Shown here piece by piece: positions 1 through 8,757 of a stretch of DNA of 64,000 nt. Position 1 is the stretch's first letter. Each line of letters opens with the position of its first letter. The DNA is from Mesorhizobium tamadayense (GTDB lineage Bacteria; Pseudomonadota; Alphaproteobacteria; Rhizobiales; Rhizobiaceae), in NCBI RefSeq assembly GCF_003863365.1, contig NZ_RQXT01000010.1:1-64000 (forward strand), read 5' to 3'. The notes beneath the pieces are model-generated. The model was given only the letters and a program-made list of their open reading frames with translations, ran no database searches and had not been told where the DNA came from. The translations under genes were made by a program, and so were the position numbers.

Positions 1-22
1 ATTGCCAGCGTTGGCGCCATCT

Positions 23-80
23 CTTCTCCCCCACGGGGAGAAGGTGGCCGCGAAGCGGCCGGATGAGGGGGGCGCCGCAG
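23..80. repeat. RIME-like intergenic palindrome, 3' of hisG
   Basis: Two short hairpins lie in the gap after hisG. CTTCTCCCC at 23-31 pairs with GGGGAGAAG at 35-43, and a GGCCGC/GCGGCC pair follows at about 47-61. The same modules (CCTTCTCCCC stem, and an upstream GTTGGCG motif) recur at 3594-3740 and in altered form at 10420-10618. This matches the style of the Rhizobium intergenic mosaic elements. It may act as a transcript-end hairpin for the his operon; the family assignment is from memory of the motif. Confidence 0.6.
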
Positions 81-85
81 GACGA

Positions 86-787
86 TTAATTGCCTACAGC
101 CGACATTTTCGCGGCGATCTCGCGCAACTGCGCCTCGTCTGCCGCATCGCGTGGTTTCTTCGACGCCACGAGACAGGCCTGCGACTTCAGGATCACCCCG
201 TCGCCCAGCACCTTGAGATGGTTGGCGCGCAGCGTCGAGCCGGTGGTGGTGATGTCGACGATGACGTCCGCCAGCCCGGCCGCCGGCGCGCCTTCTGTGG
301 CGCCGAGGCTCTCGACGATGCGGTAGACCTGAATGCCGTGCTTCAGCGAGAAGAACTGCTGGGTGAGCCGCCAGTATTTGGTGGCGATCCGCAACCGCCT
401 GCCGTGGCGCTGGCGGAAATCGGCGGCGACATCGTCGAGATCGGCCATCGTCTCGACATCGAGCCAGATGTCGGGCACCGCGACCACGACATCGGCGTGG
501 CCGAAGCCAAGCCGAGCGACGATCTCGGCACTCGCTTCCCAGTCGGCGAGGTTCTCGCGCATCAGGTCCTCACCGGTGATGCCGAGATCGACCGCGCCCT
601 GGCCGATCTCGCCAGCGATCTCGGAGGCGGAGAGGAATGCCACCTCGACATTGTCGAAGCCGTCGATGCGGGCGCGGTATTTGCGGTCGTCCTGCGGCAG
701 GGCGACGGCCAGTCCGGCTTTCGCCAGCACAGCGAGCGACTGTTCCTTGAGACGGCCTTTTGACGGGATCGCCAGCGTAATCATCAT
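86..787 (-). CDS. hisG: ATP phosphoribosyltransferase, short form (HisG)
   Basis: This is the catalytic subunit for the first step of histidine biosynthesis (ATP + PRPP to phosphoribosyl-ATP). It is 233 residues, the short form that lacks the C-terminal regulatory domain and needs HisZ. The N-terminus carries the PSKGRL motif, and the PRPP-binding loop is visible as [13 protein letters not shown] near residue 170. The start is the first of two tandem ATGs; ATG at 787 overlaps the hisZ stop as ATGA, and ATG at 784 is the alternative. It is last in the hisS-hisZ-hisG operon and likely translationally coupled to hisZ. The family and operon order are well established; I see nothing abnormal. Confidence 0.96.
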   Translation of the reverse strand: MMITLAIPSKGRLKEQSLAVLAKAGLAVALPQDDRKYRARIDGFDNVEVAFLSASEIAGEIGQGAVDLGITGEDLMRENLADWEASAEIVARLGFGHADVVVAVPDIWLDVETMADLDDVAADFRQRHGRRLRIATKYWRLTQQFFSLKHGIQVYRIVESLGATEGAPAAGLADVIVDITTTGSTLRANHLKVLGDGVILKSQACLVASKKPRDAADEAQLREIAAKMSAVGN

Positions 788-1899
788 GCGGTCTCCCGCA
801 GTGCTTCGATGCGATCGAGCCAGACCGAGAAGCCGACGCCGGGGATCGGCTTCTTCGCGCCGAGCAACGTCAGCAGCCGGTCGTAACGGCCGCCGCCGAC
901 CAGCGGCCGGTCGCCACCCTCGGCCGCGATCTCGAAGACGAGCCCGGTATAATAGTCGAGCGGGCGGCCGAAGGCTGCGTCGTAGCGGATTTCCGCCATC
1001 GGCAGGCCATGCGCTTCGATCGCCTCGGCGCGGGCAGCGAAATTTTCCACCGCGACACCAAGCGACAAGCCCGCATCGGCGGCGAATTTTTCCAGCGCCT
1101 CGGTCGCGCCGCCAAGCGCGACGTGGATCGCGAGAAAACCCTTCAGCGCCGAGAACGCCTCGTCGGATAGCCGCACACTACGCAATTGCGCCTTCTCAAT
1201 CAGCCGCCGCGCTATATCGGCCGGCGCGCGGCCGGACGATGCCGAGAGCCCGGCCTCCTCCATGCCGGCGGCGATATGCGCGGCAAGACCTTCCGCATCG
1301 CCATCGAGCACTAGCAGCGACACCGGACCGGAGAGCTGGCTGTTGCGCGGCGGGTTGGCGAGATCGGCAAGCGCTGCTTCCAGCATCGGCGCCGAGCCGA
1401 AGGCGCGCGCAAGCCGCATGCGCCAGCCGCGCGGCAGGCCGAGCGCCGCCAGCACAGCCTCGAACAGGGTCTGGTCGCCAAGCGTGACGGCGAGTGCCTG
1501 GCCGGGCAGCACCAGCGACAGCAGCGCATGCGCGTCGGCCAGCGAGCGGGCGTCGGCCGCAGCCGTGTCGCGATCGCCGAGATCCTCGATGCCGGCCTGG
1601 AAGAACTCATTGCCTCCTTCACGGCGCTGGCGGAACACCTCGCCGAGATAGGAATAGCGGCGCGGCGTGCCGGCCTGGCTTGCAATGTGGTCGAGGCAAA
1701 CGGGAATGGTGAATTCCGGCCTGAGGCACAGCGTCTTGCCGGTCTCGCTCTCGGTGAGGAAGATGCGGCGGCGCAGATCCTCGCCCGCCATGTCGAGGAA
1801 CGGATCGGCCGGCTGCAGCACGGCGACTTCGACGGCGTGGGTGTCGCGCGCGGCGAAGAGCTTGGTGATGTCGGCGGCGATGGCGGGGCGGGAGGTCAT
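784..1899 (-). CDS. hisZ: ATP phosphoribosyltransferase regulatory subunit (HisZ)
   Basis: HisZ is a catalytically inactive paralogue of histidyl-tRNA synthetase that activates short-form HisG and carries histidine feedback. The 371-residue protein shows class-II synthetase remnants: a motif-2-like [13 protein letters not shown] stretch and a C-terminal [14 protein letters not shown] chose ATG 1899 ([13 protein letters not shown]) over a longer frame beginning near 2025, because the extra 42 residues are compositionally biased and overlap hisS, and because the ATG overlaps the hisS stop as ATGA (1896-1899). It also overlaps hisG by 4 bases, so all three genes look translationally coupled. Confidence 0.95.
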   Translation of the reverse strand: MTSRPAIAADITKLFAARDTHAVEVAVLQPADPFLDMAGEDLRRRIFLTESETGKTLCLRPEFTIPVCLDHIASQAGTPRRYSYLGEVFRQRREGGNEFFQAGIEDLGDRDTAAADARSLADAHALLSLVLPGQALAVTLGDQTLFEAVLAALGLPRGWRMRLARAFGSAPMLEAALADLANPPRNSQLSGPVSLLVLDGDAEGLAAHIAAGMEEAGLSASSGRAPADIARRLIEKAQLRSVRLSDEAFSALKGFLAIHVALGGATEALEKFAADAGLSLGVAVENFAARAEAIEAHGLPMAEIRYDAAFGRPLDYYTGLVFEIAAEGGDRPLVGGGRYDRLLTLLGAKKPIPGVGFSVWLDRIEALRETA

Positions 1900-3434
1900 T
1901 GATAGGCCGGGCGCGAGGCACCACCCTTCGCGCGGTCGGCCGCCTGCGCCGCCAGAATCTTCTTCACCTCGGCGACCAGATCGCCTTCCGCCACCGTCAC
2001 CTGTGCGGGGCGGGCGGCGCGCCATTCGGCATTGTCAGTGATCTCGGCCGACAGGCGTGCGCCTTCGATCAAGTCCTTGATCTGCACCTCACCCTTGGCG
2101 CGCTCGTCGCCGCCCTGGATGACGGCGACCGGGCTGCCACGGCGGTCGGCATATTTGAGCTGCGCCTTCATGCCGGCGCCGCCGAGATACATTTCAGAGC
2201 GGATGCCGGCGGCTCGCAGGTCGGCGACCATCTTCTGGTAGCGGCCGAGGCTTTCAACATCCTTGTCCATGACCAGCACGACGACCGGGGCGATGACGTC
2301 GGATGTGTCGAGCTTGCCAAGGTTCTTCAGCGCCGTCATCAGCCGTGAGACGCCGATGGAGAAGCCGGTCGCCGGCACCGGCTCGCCGCGGAAGCGCGAG
2401 ACCAGCCCGTCATAACGGCCGCCGCCGCCGACCGAGCCGAAACGCACGATCTGGCCGTCCTCGTTGGGGATCTCGGCCAGAAGCTCGGCCTCAAAGACTG
2501 GACCGGTGTAATATTCGAGGCCACGCACGACGGAGGGATCGATCTTGATCCGATCAGCACCGTAGCCACTTGCACGAACCAACTGATTGATTGTGCTCAG
2601 CTCGTGAAATCCATCGTGCAATTCGCCAGCGTCACGAGCGACTGCTGGGATGCCCTTAATGTCGGGAATGCCCCCTTCCAAATCGGAGTAGCTAAGCGAC
2701 ACGATCGCGAAGATAGCTGCGATCTTATTGTCGTCCAGGCCCGCACCCTTCGTGAAATCTCCACTCTCGTCCTTGCGCCCTGCACCCAAAAGAAGACGAA
2801 CACCCTCAGATCCAAGTTTGTCCAGCTTGTCGATCGCTCGCAACACCGTCAGCCGGCGACCGGCGTTGTGATCACCGCCAAGGCCGATCGCCTCCAGAAC
2901 GCCGTCGAGCACCTTGCGGTTATTGACGCGAATGATGTAGTCGCCGCGCTTGATGCCAAGCGCCTCCATGACGTCGGCCATCATCATCGCCATCTCGGCA
3001 TCCGCCGCTACGCCGGGCGTGCCGATCGTGTCGGCGTCGAACTGCATGAACTGACGGAAGCGGCCGGGGCCGGGCTTCTCGTTGCGGAATACCCAGCCGG
3101 AGCGATAGCTGCGATAAGGCTTCGGTAGCCGGTCGTAGTTCTCGGCGACGAAACGCGCCGTCGGGGCGGTCAGGTCGTAGCGCAGCGACAGCCACTGGTC
3201 GTCATCGTCCTGGAAGGAGAAGACGCCTTCATTCGGCCGGTCCTGGTCGGGCAGGAATTTTCCCAGCGCATCGGTGTATTCGATCATTGGCTGGTCGACC
3301 GGCTCGAAGCCGTAAAGCTCATAGACCGAGCGGATGGTCGCCATCATCTTCTCGACGGCGCGGATGTCTTCGGCGCCGCGGTCGGCAAAACCGCGCGGCA
3401 GCCGCGCTTTCGTCTTTTCCGGTTTGTCGGCCAT
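1896..3434 (-). CDS. hisS: Histidyl-tRNA synthetase (HisRS)
   Basis: Class-II aminoacyl-tRNA synthetase charging tRNA-His. The 512-residue protein (longer than the ~424 of E. coli) has motif 2 around [20 protein letters not shown], the histidine-binding [12 protein letters not shown] segment, and [12 protein letters not shown] chose ATG 3434 ([16 protein letters not shown]); upstream ATGs at 3467 and 3491 are possible but add an unconserved tail. It belongs to the divergent alphaproteobacterial HisRS group that charges tRNA-His lacking G-1; such a tRNA gene is at 39691-39767. An internal segment at 2581-2820 is only about 54% GC by hand count, against 60-75% around it, and uses different synonymous codons, suggesting a recombined patch. 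Confidence 0.95.
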   Translation of the reverse strand: MADKPEKTKARLPRGFADRGAEDIRAVEKMMATIRSVYELYGFEPVDQPMIEYTDALGKFLPDQDRPNEGVFSFQDDDDQWLSLRYDLTAPTARFVAENYDRLPKPYRSYRSGWVFRNEKPGPGRFRQFMQFDADTIGTPGVAADAEMAMMMADVMEALGIKRGDYIIRVNNRKVLDGVLEAIGLGGDHNAGRRLTVLRAIDKLDKLGSEGVRLLLGAGRKDESGDFTKGAGLDDNKIAAIFAIVSLSYSDLEGGIPDIKGIPAVARDAGELHDGFHELSTINQLVRASGYGADRIKIDPSVVRGLEYYTGPVFEAELLAEIPNEDGQIVRFGSVGGGGRYDGLVSRFRGEPVPATGFSIGVSRLMTALKNLGKLDTSDVIAPVVVLVMDKDVESLGRYQKMVADLRAAGIRSEMYLGGAGMKAQLKYADRRGSPVAVIQGGDERAKGEVQIKDLIEGARLSAEITDNAEWRAARPAQVTVAEGDLVAEVKKILAAQAADRAKGGASRPAYQ

Positions 3435-3593
3435 GAGGTGGGTACTCAGTGTTTCGTGGTGTGCCATGGATGGGAAATTTCCTATTTCCAAGGCGCGCGT
3501 GTCCTAACCGATGCTGCTTGGTGCGGCAAGGGTTTGCGGCTTAATACGCAGGGAGGCCGTGGAGCGTTCGGGTAATTGCGAACGCCGCGCCGC

Positions 3594-3740
3594 CCCTCAT
3601 CCGCCTACCGCACACCTTCTCCCCGTATAGTGACGGGGAGAAGGAGGAAGACTTCGGCGCTGGCGCCACAGCTCCAACGTTGGCGATTGGCGAAACCGGC
3701 GGTGGCAGCGCCCTTCTCCCGTCACCATACGGGAAGAAGT
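3594..3740. repeat. RIME-like mosaic repeat in the 3435-3930 gene-free stretch
   Basis: The 496 bases between hisS and the next gene hold no credible coding frame. Two hairpins are present: CCTTCTCCCCGT at 3615-3626 pairs with ACGGGGAGAAGG at 3633-3644, and CTTCTCCCGT near 3712 pairs with ACGGGAAGAAG ending at 3738. Between them is a GTTGGCGATTGGCGAAAC module that recurs, altered, at about 10535-10556. The repeat shares modules with 23-80. The remainder (3741-3930) shows nothing I can name apart from the promoter and leader of the following gene. Confidence 0.65.
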
Positions 3741-3930
3741 GCCCGGCAGGGCGATGAGCGGCAGCGCCAACGGACGAACAAGTTAACGCCAAATCGTCAC
3801 TTTGAAAGTTTCACGGGCCCGCACCGCCTGAAACAGACCACGCCAGAAACGAAACAATTCCGCCATCGGCGCGGCATGCTGCCGACACAATCGAAGACGA
3901 TAAAACGCGGCGAAACAAGGGGTTCTGGCC

Positions 3931-4170
3931 ATGACGACGGCGCGTGACAACATCGAGAGTGGTCAGCCAGCCACCAAGCTGCGGCCGGCCGGCAGCCTCA
4001 CGCCCAAGCCGGCGCAGCAGCCGGCTGGGCCGTTCGAAGTTGCGGCGGAGGCGCATAAGCCGACGGCACGCGATGCTCTGCTGACCGGCCTCCTGGTGAT
4101 TTATCCAGCCTTCGCCGCGATGGCGGCTATCATTGCCGGGTTGTTTTTGACCGGCGCCTCCAGCGTCTGA
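3931..4170 (+). CDS. Small single-pass membrane protein, unknown
   Basis: Reading frame of 79 residues. The first ~48 residues are polar and proline/lysine containing; residues about 50-73 (LLTGLLVIYPAFAAMAAIIA) form one clear transmembrane helix, followed by a short tail. A weak ribosome-binding sequence (AGGGG) precedes the ATG. It sits 28 bases before a secreted small protein on the same strand and may be co-transcribed with it. I do not recognise a family; coding is supported by strong hydrophobic patterning and in-frame spacing, not by homology. Confidence 0.55.
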   Translation: MTTARDNIESGQPATKLRPAGSLTPKPAQQPAGPFEVAAEAHKPTARDALLTGLLVIYPAFAAMAAIIAGLFLTGASSV

Positions 4171-4198
4171 TTTTTCGCTTATCGATCGGGGGATCATC

Positions 4199-4579
4199 AT
4201 GCGGATGCGAATTGCGTGCGCGCTTGCCGGCGCGCTTCTTGCTGCGACCGGCGCTGCGAATGCCTGCCAACCCGGCGACGCCCGCCTTGCCGGGCGCTAT
4301 TATCTCAACGGCGTCATGGAAGTCGGCTCCGAACTGCTACTGAAAAAAGACGGCAGCTTCGAATTCATGCTCGCCTACGGCGCCAACGACCAGTACGGCA
4401 AGGGGTGCTGGGTGAAGAAGGGCTCCACCGTTGAGGTCATTCCGGCGGGACGCGGCTCGGCCTCGACGCATCACACGCCAGACGACCGCGGCTTCAGCGG
4501 GCTGGTGCTGACGATGTCGGGATCCAGCCTGGTCTGGGACATCAACGGCAGCGGCCACAAGGGACGGTATGAGAAGTGA
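4199..4579 (+). CDS. Small secreted protein, unknown
   Basis: A 126-residue protein with a classical signal peptide (MRMRIACALAGALLAATGAA, cleavage expected near ANA-C), giving a periplasmic product of about 100 residues. The mature part is predicted beta-rich and contains two cysteines close to the mature N-terminus and in the GKGCWVKKG segment, which could form a disulfide. A good ribosome-binding site (GGGGGA) lies just before the ATG. The pattern of alternating short strands (GRYYLNGVMEVGSELLL, SFEFMLAYG, STVEVIPAG) resembles small periplasmic beta-sandwich proteins, but I do not assign a family. Confidence 0.7.
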   Translation: MRMRIACALAGALLAATGAANACQPGDARLAGRYYLNGVMEVGSELLLKKDGSFEFMLAYGANDQYGKGCWVKKGSTVEVIPAGRGSASTHHTPDDRGFSGLVLTMSGSSLVWDINGSGHKGRYEK

Positions 4580-4599
4580 GGCTGCTGTGAGGCTGCTGA

Positions 4600-5253
4600 T
4601 CACGTCGGCCTTTTGAATCTCTTGCGTTCCGTCTCCACCTCTGCCCTGCAGACACAGCCTTCGAGGTGGTCGTTGACCAGCCCCATCGCCTGCATGAAGG
4701 CATAGACGGTGGTCGGGCCTACAAAGCTCCAGCCGCGCTTCTTCAATTCCTTCGATATCCGGACCGAGACCGCCGTCGTCGGATTGGCGCGCAGATGCGC
4801 GAGGTCGATGATTTCGGGCCGTTGCTCGGGTGCCGGCTCGAACTTCCAGAACCAGGCGGCTAGCGATCCGGCCTCATCGGCCATTTCACGGGCGCGCTTG
4901 GCGTTGTTGATGGTTGAAACGATCTTGCCGCGATGGCGGATGATCCCGGCATTGCCGAGCAGGCGCTCGACATCCTGTTCGGTGAAGCGCGCCACATTGT
5001 CGAAGTCGAAGTTGGCAAAGGCCTCGCGGAAATTGTCGCGCTTGCGCAAGATGGTGAGCCACGACAGGCCTGACTGGAAGCCTTCGAGGCAGATCTTCTC
5101 GAACAGCCGGCGATCGTCCGCCACCGGCCGGCCCCATTCATGGTCGTGATAGTGGAGATAATCCGGCAGATTGCCGTGCCAGAAGCAGCGCGCGATACCG
5201 TCGGGGCCGTCGAGCAGGCCGGCATTTTCATTTCCCATCGCCACCAAATCCAT
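4600..5253 (-). CDS. tag: DNA-3-methyladenine glycosylase I (Tag)
   Basis: Base-excision repair enzyme that removes 3-methyladenine from alkylated DNA. The 217-residue product has the whole family signature: RCFW (Cys23), YHDHEWG (His36), ICLEGFQSGLSW with catalytic Glu57, and NDH...C near the end (His196, Cys200). Cys23, His36, His196 and Cys200 align with the zinc ligands of E. coli Tag (Cys4, His17, His175, Cys179). It has an N-terminal extension of about 19 residues relative to E. coli, so a later start is possible. It is a single gene, convergent with the secreted-protein gene upstream. Confidence 0.95.
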   Translation of the reverse strand: MDLVAMGNENAGLLDGPDGIARCFWHGNLPDYLHYHDHEWGRPVADDRRLFEKICLEGFQSGLSWLTILRKRDNFREAFANFDFDNVARFTEQDVERLLGNAGIIRHRGKIVSTINNAKRAREMADEAGSLAAWFWKFEPAPEQRPEIIDLAHLRANPTTAVSVRISKELKKRGWSFVGPTTVYAFMQAMGLVNDHLEGCVCRAEVETERKRFKRPT

Positions 5254-5449
5254 TCGTTAATGCGCTTGAGCGTCCATTTTACGCCGCCTTTACCAGATTC
5301 CTGAACCGGCCGGTAACCACACCAAAAGGTTTACTGACAAGTCGGCATTTTACGCATTCCGATTCATGTTTCGGTTGCCGCTCCACGCCAAGGATCGCGA
5401 AACCGAGGGCCTGCTCTCGGCACGAGTTCGACGATCAAGGTGCGTTCCG

Positions 5450-6190
5450 ATGAAGACAGCGTTTTGTTCCCTGCTTGGCGCGGTGGCGGTTCTTGCCGCC
5501 GGCGCGACGGCCTCTTTCGCCAATGACCGTTATGCCGACATGCCGCCGGTGATGGTGAGCCCCGACCTTTCGGCGCCCTGGGTGCTGCAACTCGGCCATG
5601 CGCCGGGCATCGTGCGCCCGGCTCGGCAGGCGACGCAGCAGCCGCAGCGGCGGCTTTTCCAGGCGCAGCCCGACCAGCAGCGCACGGCGGCCGTGCAGGC
5701 GCCTGCCAGGCGCATGGCGATGCGGCCGCAGATCAACCCGATCTACCTGCCGCAGGAAGTCGCCTATGACGGCCCGCAGACGCCCGGCACCATCGTCATC
5801 GATACCAAGCAGAACTTCCTGTTCCTGATCGAGAAGAACGGCAAGGCGCGGCGCTACGGCGTCGGCACAGGCAAGCCCGGCTTCGAATGGTCCGGCACGC
5901 ACAAGATCACCGACAAGAAGGTGTGGCCGGACTGGCGCCCGCCGGCGGTGATGATCAAGCGCGAGGCGGCCAAGGGCCGCTACCTGCCGACCTATCTTGC
6001 CGGCGGCATCGAGAACCCGCTCGGCGCGCGCGCTCTCTATATCGGCACGACAGAGTATCGCATCCACGGCACCAATCAGCCCTGGACGATCGGCGGCGCG
6101 GTGTCATCCGGTTGCATCCGCATGCGCAACGAGGACGTCGTCGACCTTTACGAGCGTGTGAATGTCGGAACGACGGTCGAGGTAATATAG
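5450..6190 (+). CDS. L,D-transpeptidase, YkuD/ErfK family
   Basis: Periplasmic enzyme that forms 3-3 peptidoglycan cross-links or attaches proteins to peptidoglycan. I chose ATG 5450, which gives a signal peptide (MKTAFCSLLGAVAVLAAGA...); the frame extends upstream to 5366 without a signal. The mature protein of about 220 residues has a Gln/Pro/Arg-rich linker (residues about 50-90) and a C-terminal YkuD domain with the catalytic signature IHGTNQPWTIG...SSGCIRM, including the His and the nucleophilic Cys. Rhizobial genomes carry many paralogues, so the exact role cannot be fixed. Confidence 0.92.
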   Translation: MKTAFCSLLGAVAVLAAGATASFANDRYADMPPVMVSPDLSAPWVLQLGHAPGIVRPARQATQQPQRRLFQAQPDQQRTAAVQAPARRMAMRPQINPIYLPQEVAYDGPQTPGTIVIDTKQNFLFLIEKNGKARRYGVGTGKPGFEWSGTHKITDKKVWPDWRPPAVMIKREAAKGRYLPTYLAGGIENPLGARALYIGTTEYRIHGTNQPWTIGGAVSSGCIRMRNEDVVDLYERVNVGTTVEVI

Positions 6191-6290
6191 TGACTGCGGA
6201 TCAGCCGTTAGGCAGCGCTGAGTGTTTTTTGGCGCGTACTGTTGCCCTCAAGCCATAGCGCGCTTTCGGGAGACGTGCTTACACTGGCAT

Positions 6291-6367
6291 CGAGTTAACG
6301 GGGGACGGGCCGTGTGGGGATACGGTCAGTCACGAAAGGGCAGCACGGGCAACCGCGCTGCCCTTTT
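6291..6367 (+). ncRNA. Candidate small RNA ending in an intrinsic terminator
   Basis: A strong hairpin, AAAGGGCAGC at 6335-6344 pairing with GCTGCCCTTT at 6357-6366 and followed by T residues, lies 145 bases after the transpeptidase stop and 130 before folD. A second, smaller hairpin (GGCCGT 6308-6313 with ACGGTC 6322-6327) precedes it, and a TACACT-like -10 lies near 6282. It may be a short independent transcript, or simply a distal terminator of the transpeptidase gene. The terminator is well supported; an independent RNA is only suggested. Confidence 0.4.
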
Positions 6368-6501
6368 CGCTTTCGCTCGACTGCGACAGGTCGCCCCGAA
6401 AGCAGGCCGTTTCGTTTTCGGGGGCTGATTTTCCAGCCGTCGTCTGCTATTGCAGCGCACAATTCCCCATGCCGAAGGTCACAGCCCCAAAGGTCACTGC
6501 C

Positions 6502-7422
6502 ATGTCCCGGCCCGACGACAGCCGCTATCTCAAGGGTGGTCCGGTCGCCCAGCGCATCATCGCTGCCGTGCGCGAAGATGCAGCCATCGCCGCGGCCGAA
6601 GGCTTTCCGCCGAAGCTGGTCTCGATCACCGTCGGCGATACCGACGCAGTCGATGTCTACGTGCGCAACCAGCGCGCCAAGGCCGGGCTTGCCGGCATCG
6701 GCTTCGAGGAACGGCGCTTTGCCGCCGACATCACCGCCGGCGAATTGGAAGCCGCGATCCACGGCCTCAACGCCGACCCGCGCGTCACTGGCATCATCAT
6801 CCAGCGGCCGGTGCCGGCGCATGTCCCGATCAAGATACTGCAGGCGGCCGTGCACCCGCTGAAGGATGTCGAGGGCATGCATCCGGCCTCGATCGGCAAC
6901 ATCGTCTACAACCAGCTCGATCTGGCGCCCTGCACGGCGGCGGCCTCCGTCGAGCTGCTCAAGGAGACCGGCCTCGAGCTCAAGGGGCTCGAGGTGGTGG
7001 TCGTGGGCCATTCCGAGATCGTCGGCAAGCCGATCGCCTTCCTGTTGATGAGCGAGGGCGCGACGGTGACGGTCTGCCATCATATGACGCGCTCTGTGGC
7101 GGCGCATGCGCGGCGCGCCGATGCGCTGTTCGTCGCCGTCGGCAAGCCGCGACTGATTAAGGCCGACATGGTGAAGCCGGGCGCCTGCGTCATCGACATC
7201 GGCATCAATTCGGAAACCGGACCCGACGGCGAAAGCCGCATCGTCGGCGACGTCGATACCGAGAGCGTCAAGGAGGTCGCCTCCTGGATCACGCCGGTGC
7301 CGGGCGGCGTCGGCCCGCTCACCGTGGCGATCCTGCTGCGCAACACGATGGTGGCGCTCAACCGCCAGCGGGCGCTCTATCGCGCGACCTACGGCGTGGC
7401 GGACAAGCTCGCGGCGGAATAG
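6502..7422 (+). CDS. folD: FolD-type methylenetetrahydrofolate dehydrogenase, cyclohydrolase site altered
   Basis: Folate one-carbon enzyme of 306 residues, interconverting methylene- and methenyl-THF with NAD(P). The N-terminal catalytic and C-terminal Rossmann domains are recognisable (GHSEIVGKP nucleotide site, TPVPGGVGPLT signature). In standard FolD the substrate-site motif is Y-V-x-x-K, where the Lys is essential for cyclohydrolase activity. Here it reads YVRNQ, so Tyr53 is kept but the Lys is Gln57. The conserved DVDG aspartate is also changed, to DVEG (Glu124), while Gln101 (IIIQRPV) is kept. The protein may therefore be a dehydrogenase without cyclohydrolase activity. I preferred ATG 6502 (AAAGG upstream) over ATG 6469. 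It is convergent with and abuts glcF. Confidence 0.88.
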   Translation: MSRPDDSRYLKGGPVAQRIIAAVREDAAIAAAEGFPPKLVSITVGDTDAVDVYVRNQRAKAGLAGIGFEERRFAADITAGELEAAIHGLNADPRVTGIIIQRPVPAHVPIKILQAAVHPLKDVEGMHPASIGNIVYNQLDLAPCTAAASVELLKETGLELKGLEVVVVGHSEIVGKPIAFLLMSEGATVTVCHHMTRSVAAHARRADALFVAVGKPRLIKADMVKPGACVIDIGINSETGPDGESRIVGDVDTESVKEVASWITPVPGGVGPLTVAILLRNTMVALNRQRALYRATYGVADKLAAE

Positions 7423-8748
7423 CTATTCGGCAGCGATCAAACCGCTGTCGGCAACACCTTCCGGCTGCGGGCCGCCATAGGCCCAGTCGAGCAGCTTGAT
7501 CGTGTGCACCACCGGCAGCTTCGCGGCGGACGCGATCTGTGTGATGCAGCCGATATTGCCGGTGGCGACAACTGAGGCGCCGGTCGCCTCGATGTTGCTC
7601 ACCTTGCGGTCGCGCAGTTTTGCCGAAATCTCGGACTGCAGGATGTTGTAGGTGCCGGCCGAGCCGCAGCAGAGATGCCCCTCGCGCGGCTCGCGCACGA
7701 CGAAACCCGCTTTGGTCAAAAGCTCCTTCGGCTGGCGGGTGATCTTCTGGCCGTGCTGCATCGAGCAGGCGGAATGATAGGCGACGATCGTGCCCGGCTT
7801 GCGCACCGGCTCGGGCAGGTCGAGGCTGGCGAGATATTCGGTGACGTCCTTGGCCAGCGCCGAGACACGCTCGGCCTTTTCCGAATAGGCGGAATCTAGG
7901 CGCAGCATGAAACCGTAGTCCTTGATCGTCGTGCCGCAGCCGGACGCCGTGATGATGATGGCGTCGAGCCCGCCCTGCTCAATCGCCCGCATCCAAGCGT
8001 CGACATTCCGCCTTGCCGAGGCAAGGGCCTGATCCTCGCGGCCCATGTGATGGACGAGCGCGCCGCAACAGCCCTCGCCTTCCGGCACCACGACCTCGAC
8101 ACCGAGCCGTGTCAGCAGCGAGATGGTCGTTTCGTTGATGGCGGGATCGAGCACGGACTGCGCGCATCCGGTTAGGATGGCGACGCGGCCGCGCTTTGCC
8201 CCCTGTCCCGCATGCACGCCGGGTGAGGCCGTCGGCGATGCCGGCGGGATCGACAAAGGCGCAAGTTTGAGCATCGCCGCGACCGGCTTCAGCGCCGGCA
8301 GTTTTTCGAACAAGCCGATGAACGGCCTGCCGAACCCAGCCAGTTTCAGCGCGGCGCGGAAGCGGTTCGGATAAGGCAGCACGAAGGCCAGCATGGCGCG
8401 CGTCATCCGGTCGAGCAGCGGCCGTTTGTAGGTTTCCTCGATGTGGGCACGGGCATGATCGACCAGATGCATGTAGTTGACGCCCGAGGGGCATGTGGTC
8501 ATGCAGGCAAGGCAGGACAAGCAGCGGTCGATATGGGTGACGATCTCCTTGTCGGCCGGCCGGCCGTTCTCCAGCATGTCCTTGATGAGATAGATGCGGC
8601 CGCGCGGGGAATCGAGCTCGTTGCCCAACGTCACATAGGTCGGACAGGTGGCCGTGCAGAAGCCGCAATGCACGCATTTGCGCAGGATCTTTTCCGATTC
8701 CGCGACATGCGGATCGGCAAGCTGCGCGGATGTGAAATTGGTCTGCAC
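7423..8748 (-). CDS. glcF: Glycolate oxidase iron-sulfur subunit (GlcF)
   Basis: Electron-transfer subunit of glycolate dehydrogenase (glycolate to glyoxylate). The 441-residue protein has two N-terminal 4Fe-4S ferredoxin motifs (CVHCGFCTATCP and CLSCLACMTTCP) and two C-terminal CCG domains (GEGCCGALVHH, HLCCGSAGTYN). It starts with GTG at 8748, preceded by AGGA at a good distance. It is the last gene of the group glcD, glcE, DUF4870, glcF, 9 bases after the DUF4870 gene. Its stop abuts the folD stop, so the two converge with no intergenic space. Confidence 0.95.
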   Translation of the reverse strand: MQTNFTSAQLADPHVAESEKILRKCVHCGFCTATCPTYVTLGNELDSPRGRIYLIKDMLENGRPADKEIVTHIDRCLSCLACMTTCPSGVNYMHLVDHARAHIEETYKRPLLDRMTRAMLAFVLPYPNRFRAALKLAGFGRPFIGLFEKLPALKPVAAMLKLAPLSIPPASPTASPGVHAGQGAKRGRVAILTGCAQSVLDPAINETTISLLTRLGVEVVVPEGEGCCGALVHHMGREDQALASARRNVDAWMRAIEQGGLDAIIITASGCGTTIKDYGFMLRLDSAYSEKAERVSALAKDVTEYLASLDLPEPVRKPGTIVAYHSACSMQHGQKITRQPKELLTKAGFVVREPREGHLCCGSAGTYNILQSEISAKLRDRKVSNIEATGASVVATGNIGCITQIASAAKLPVVHTIKLLDWAYGGPQPEGVADSGLIAAE

Positions 8749-8757
8749 GAAAATGTC

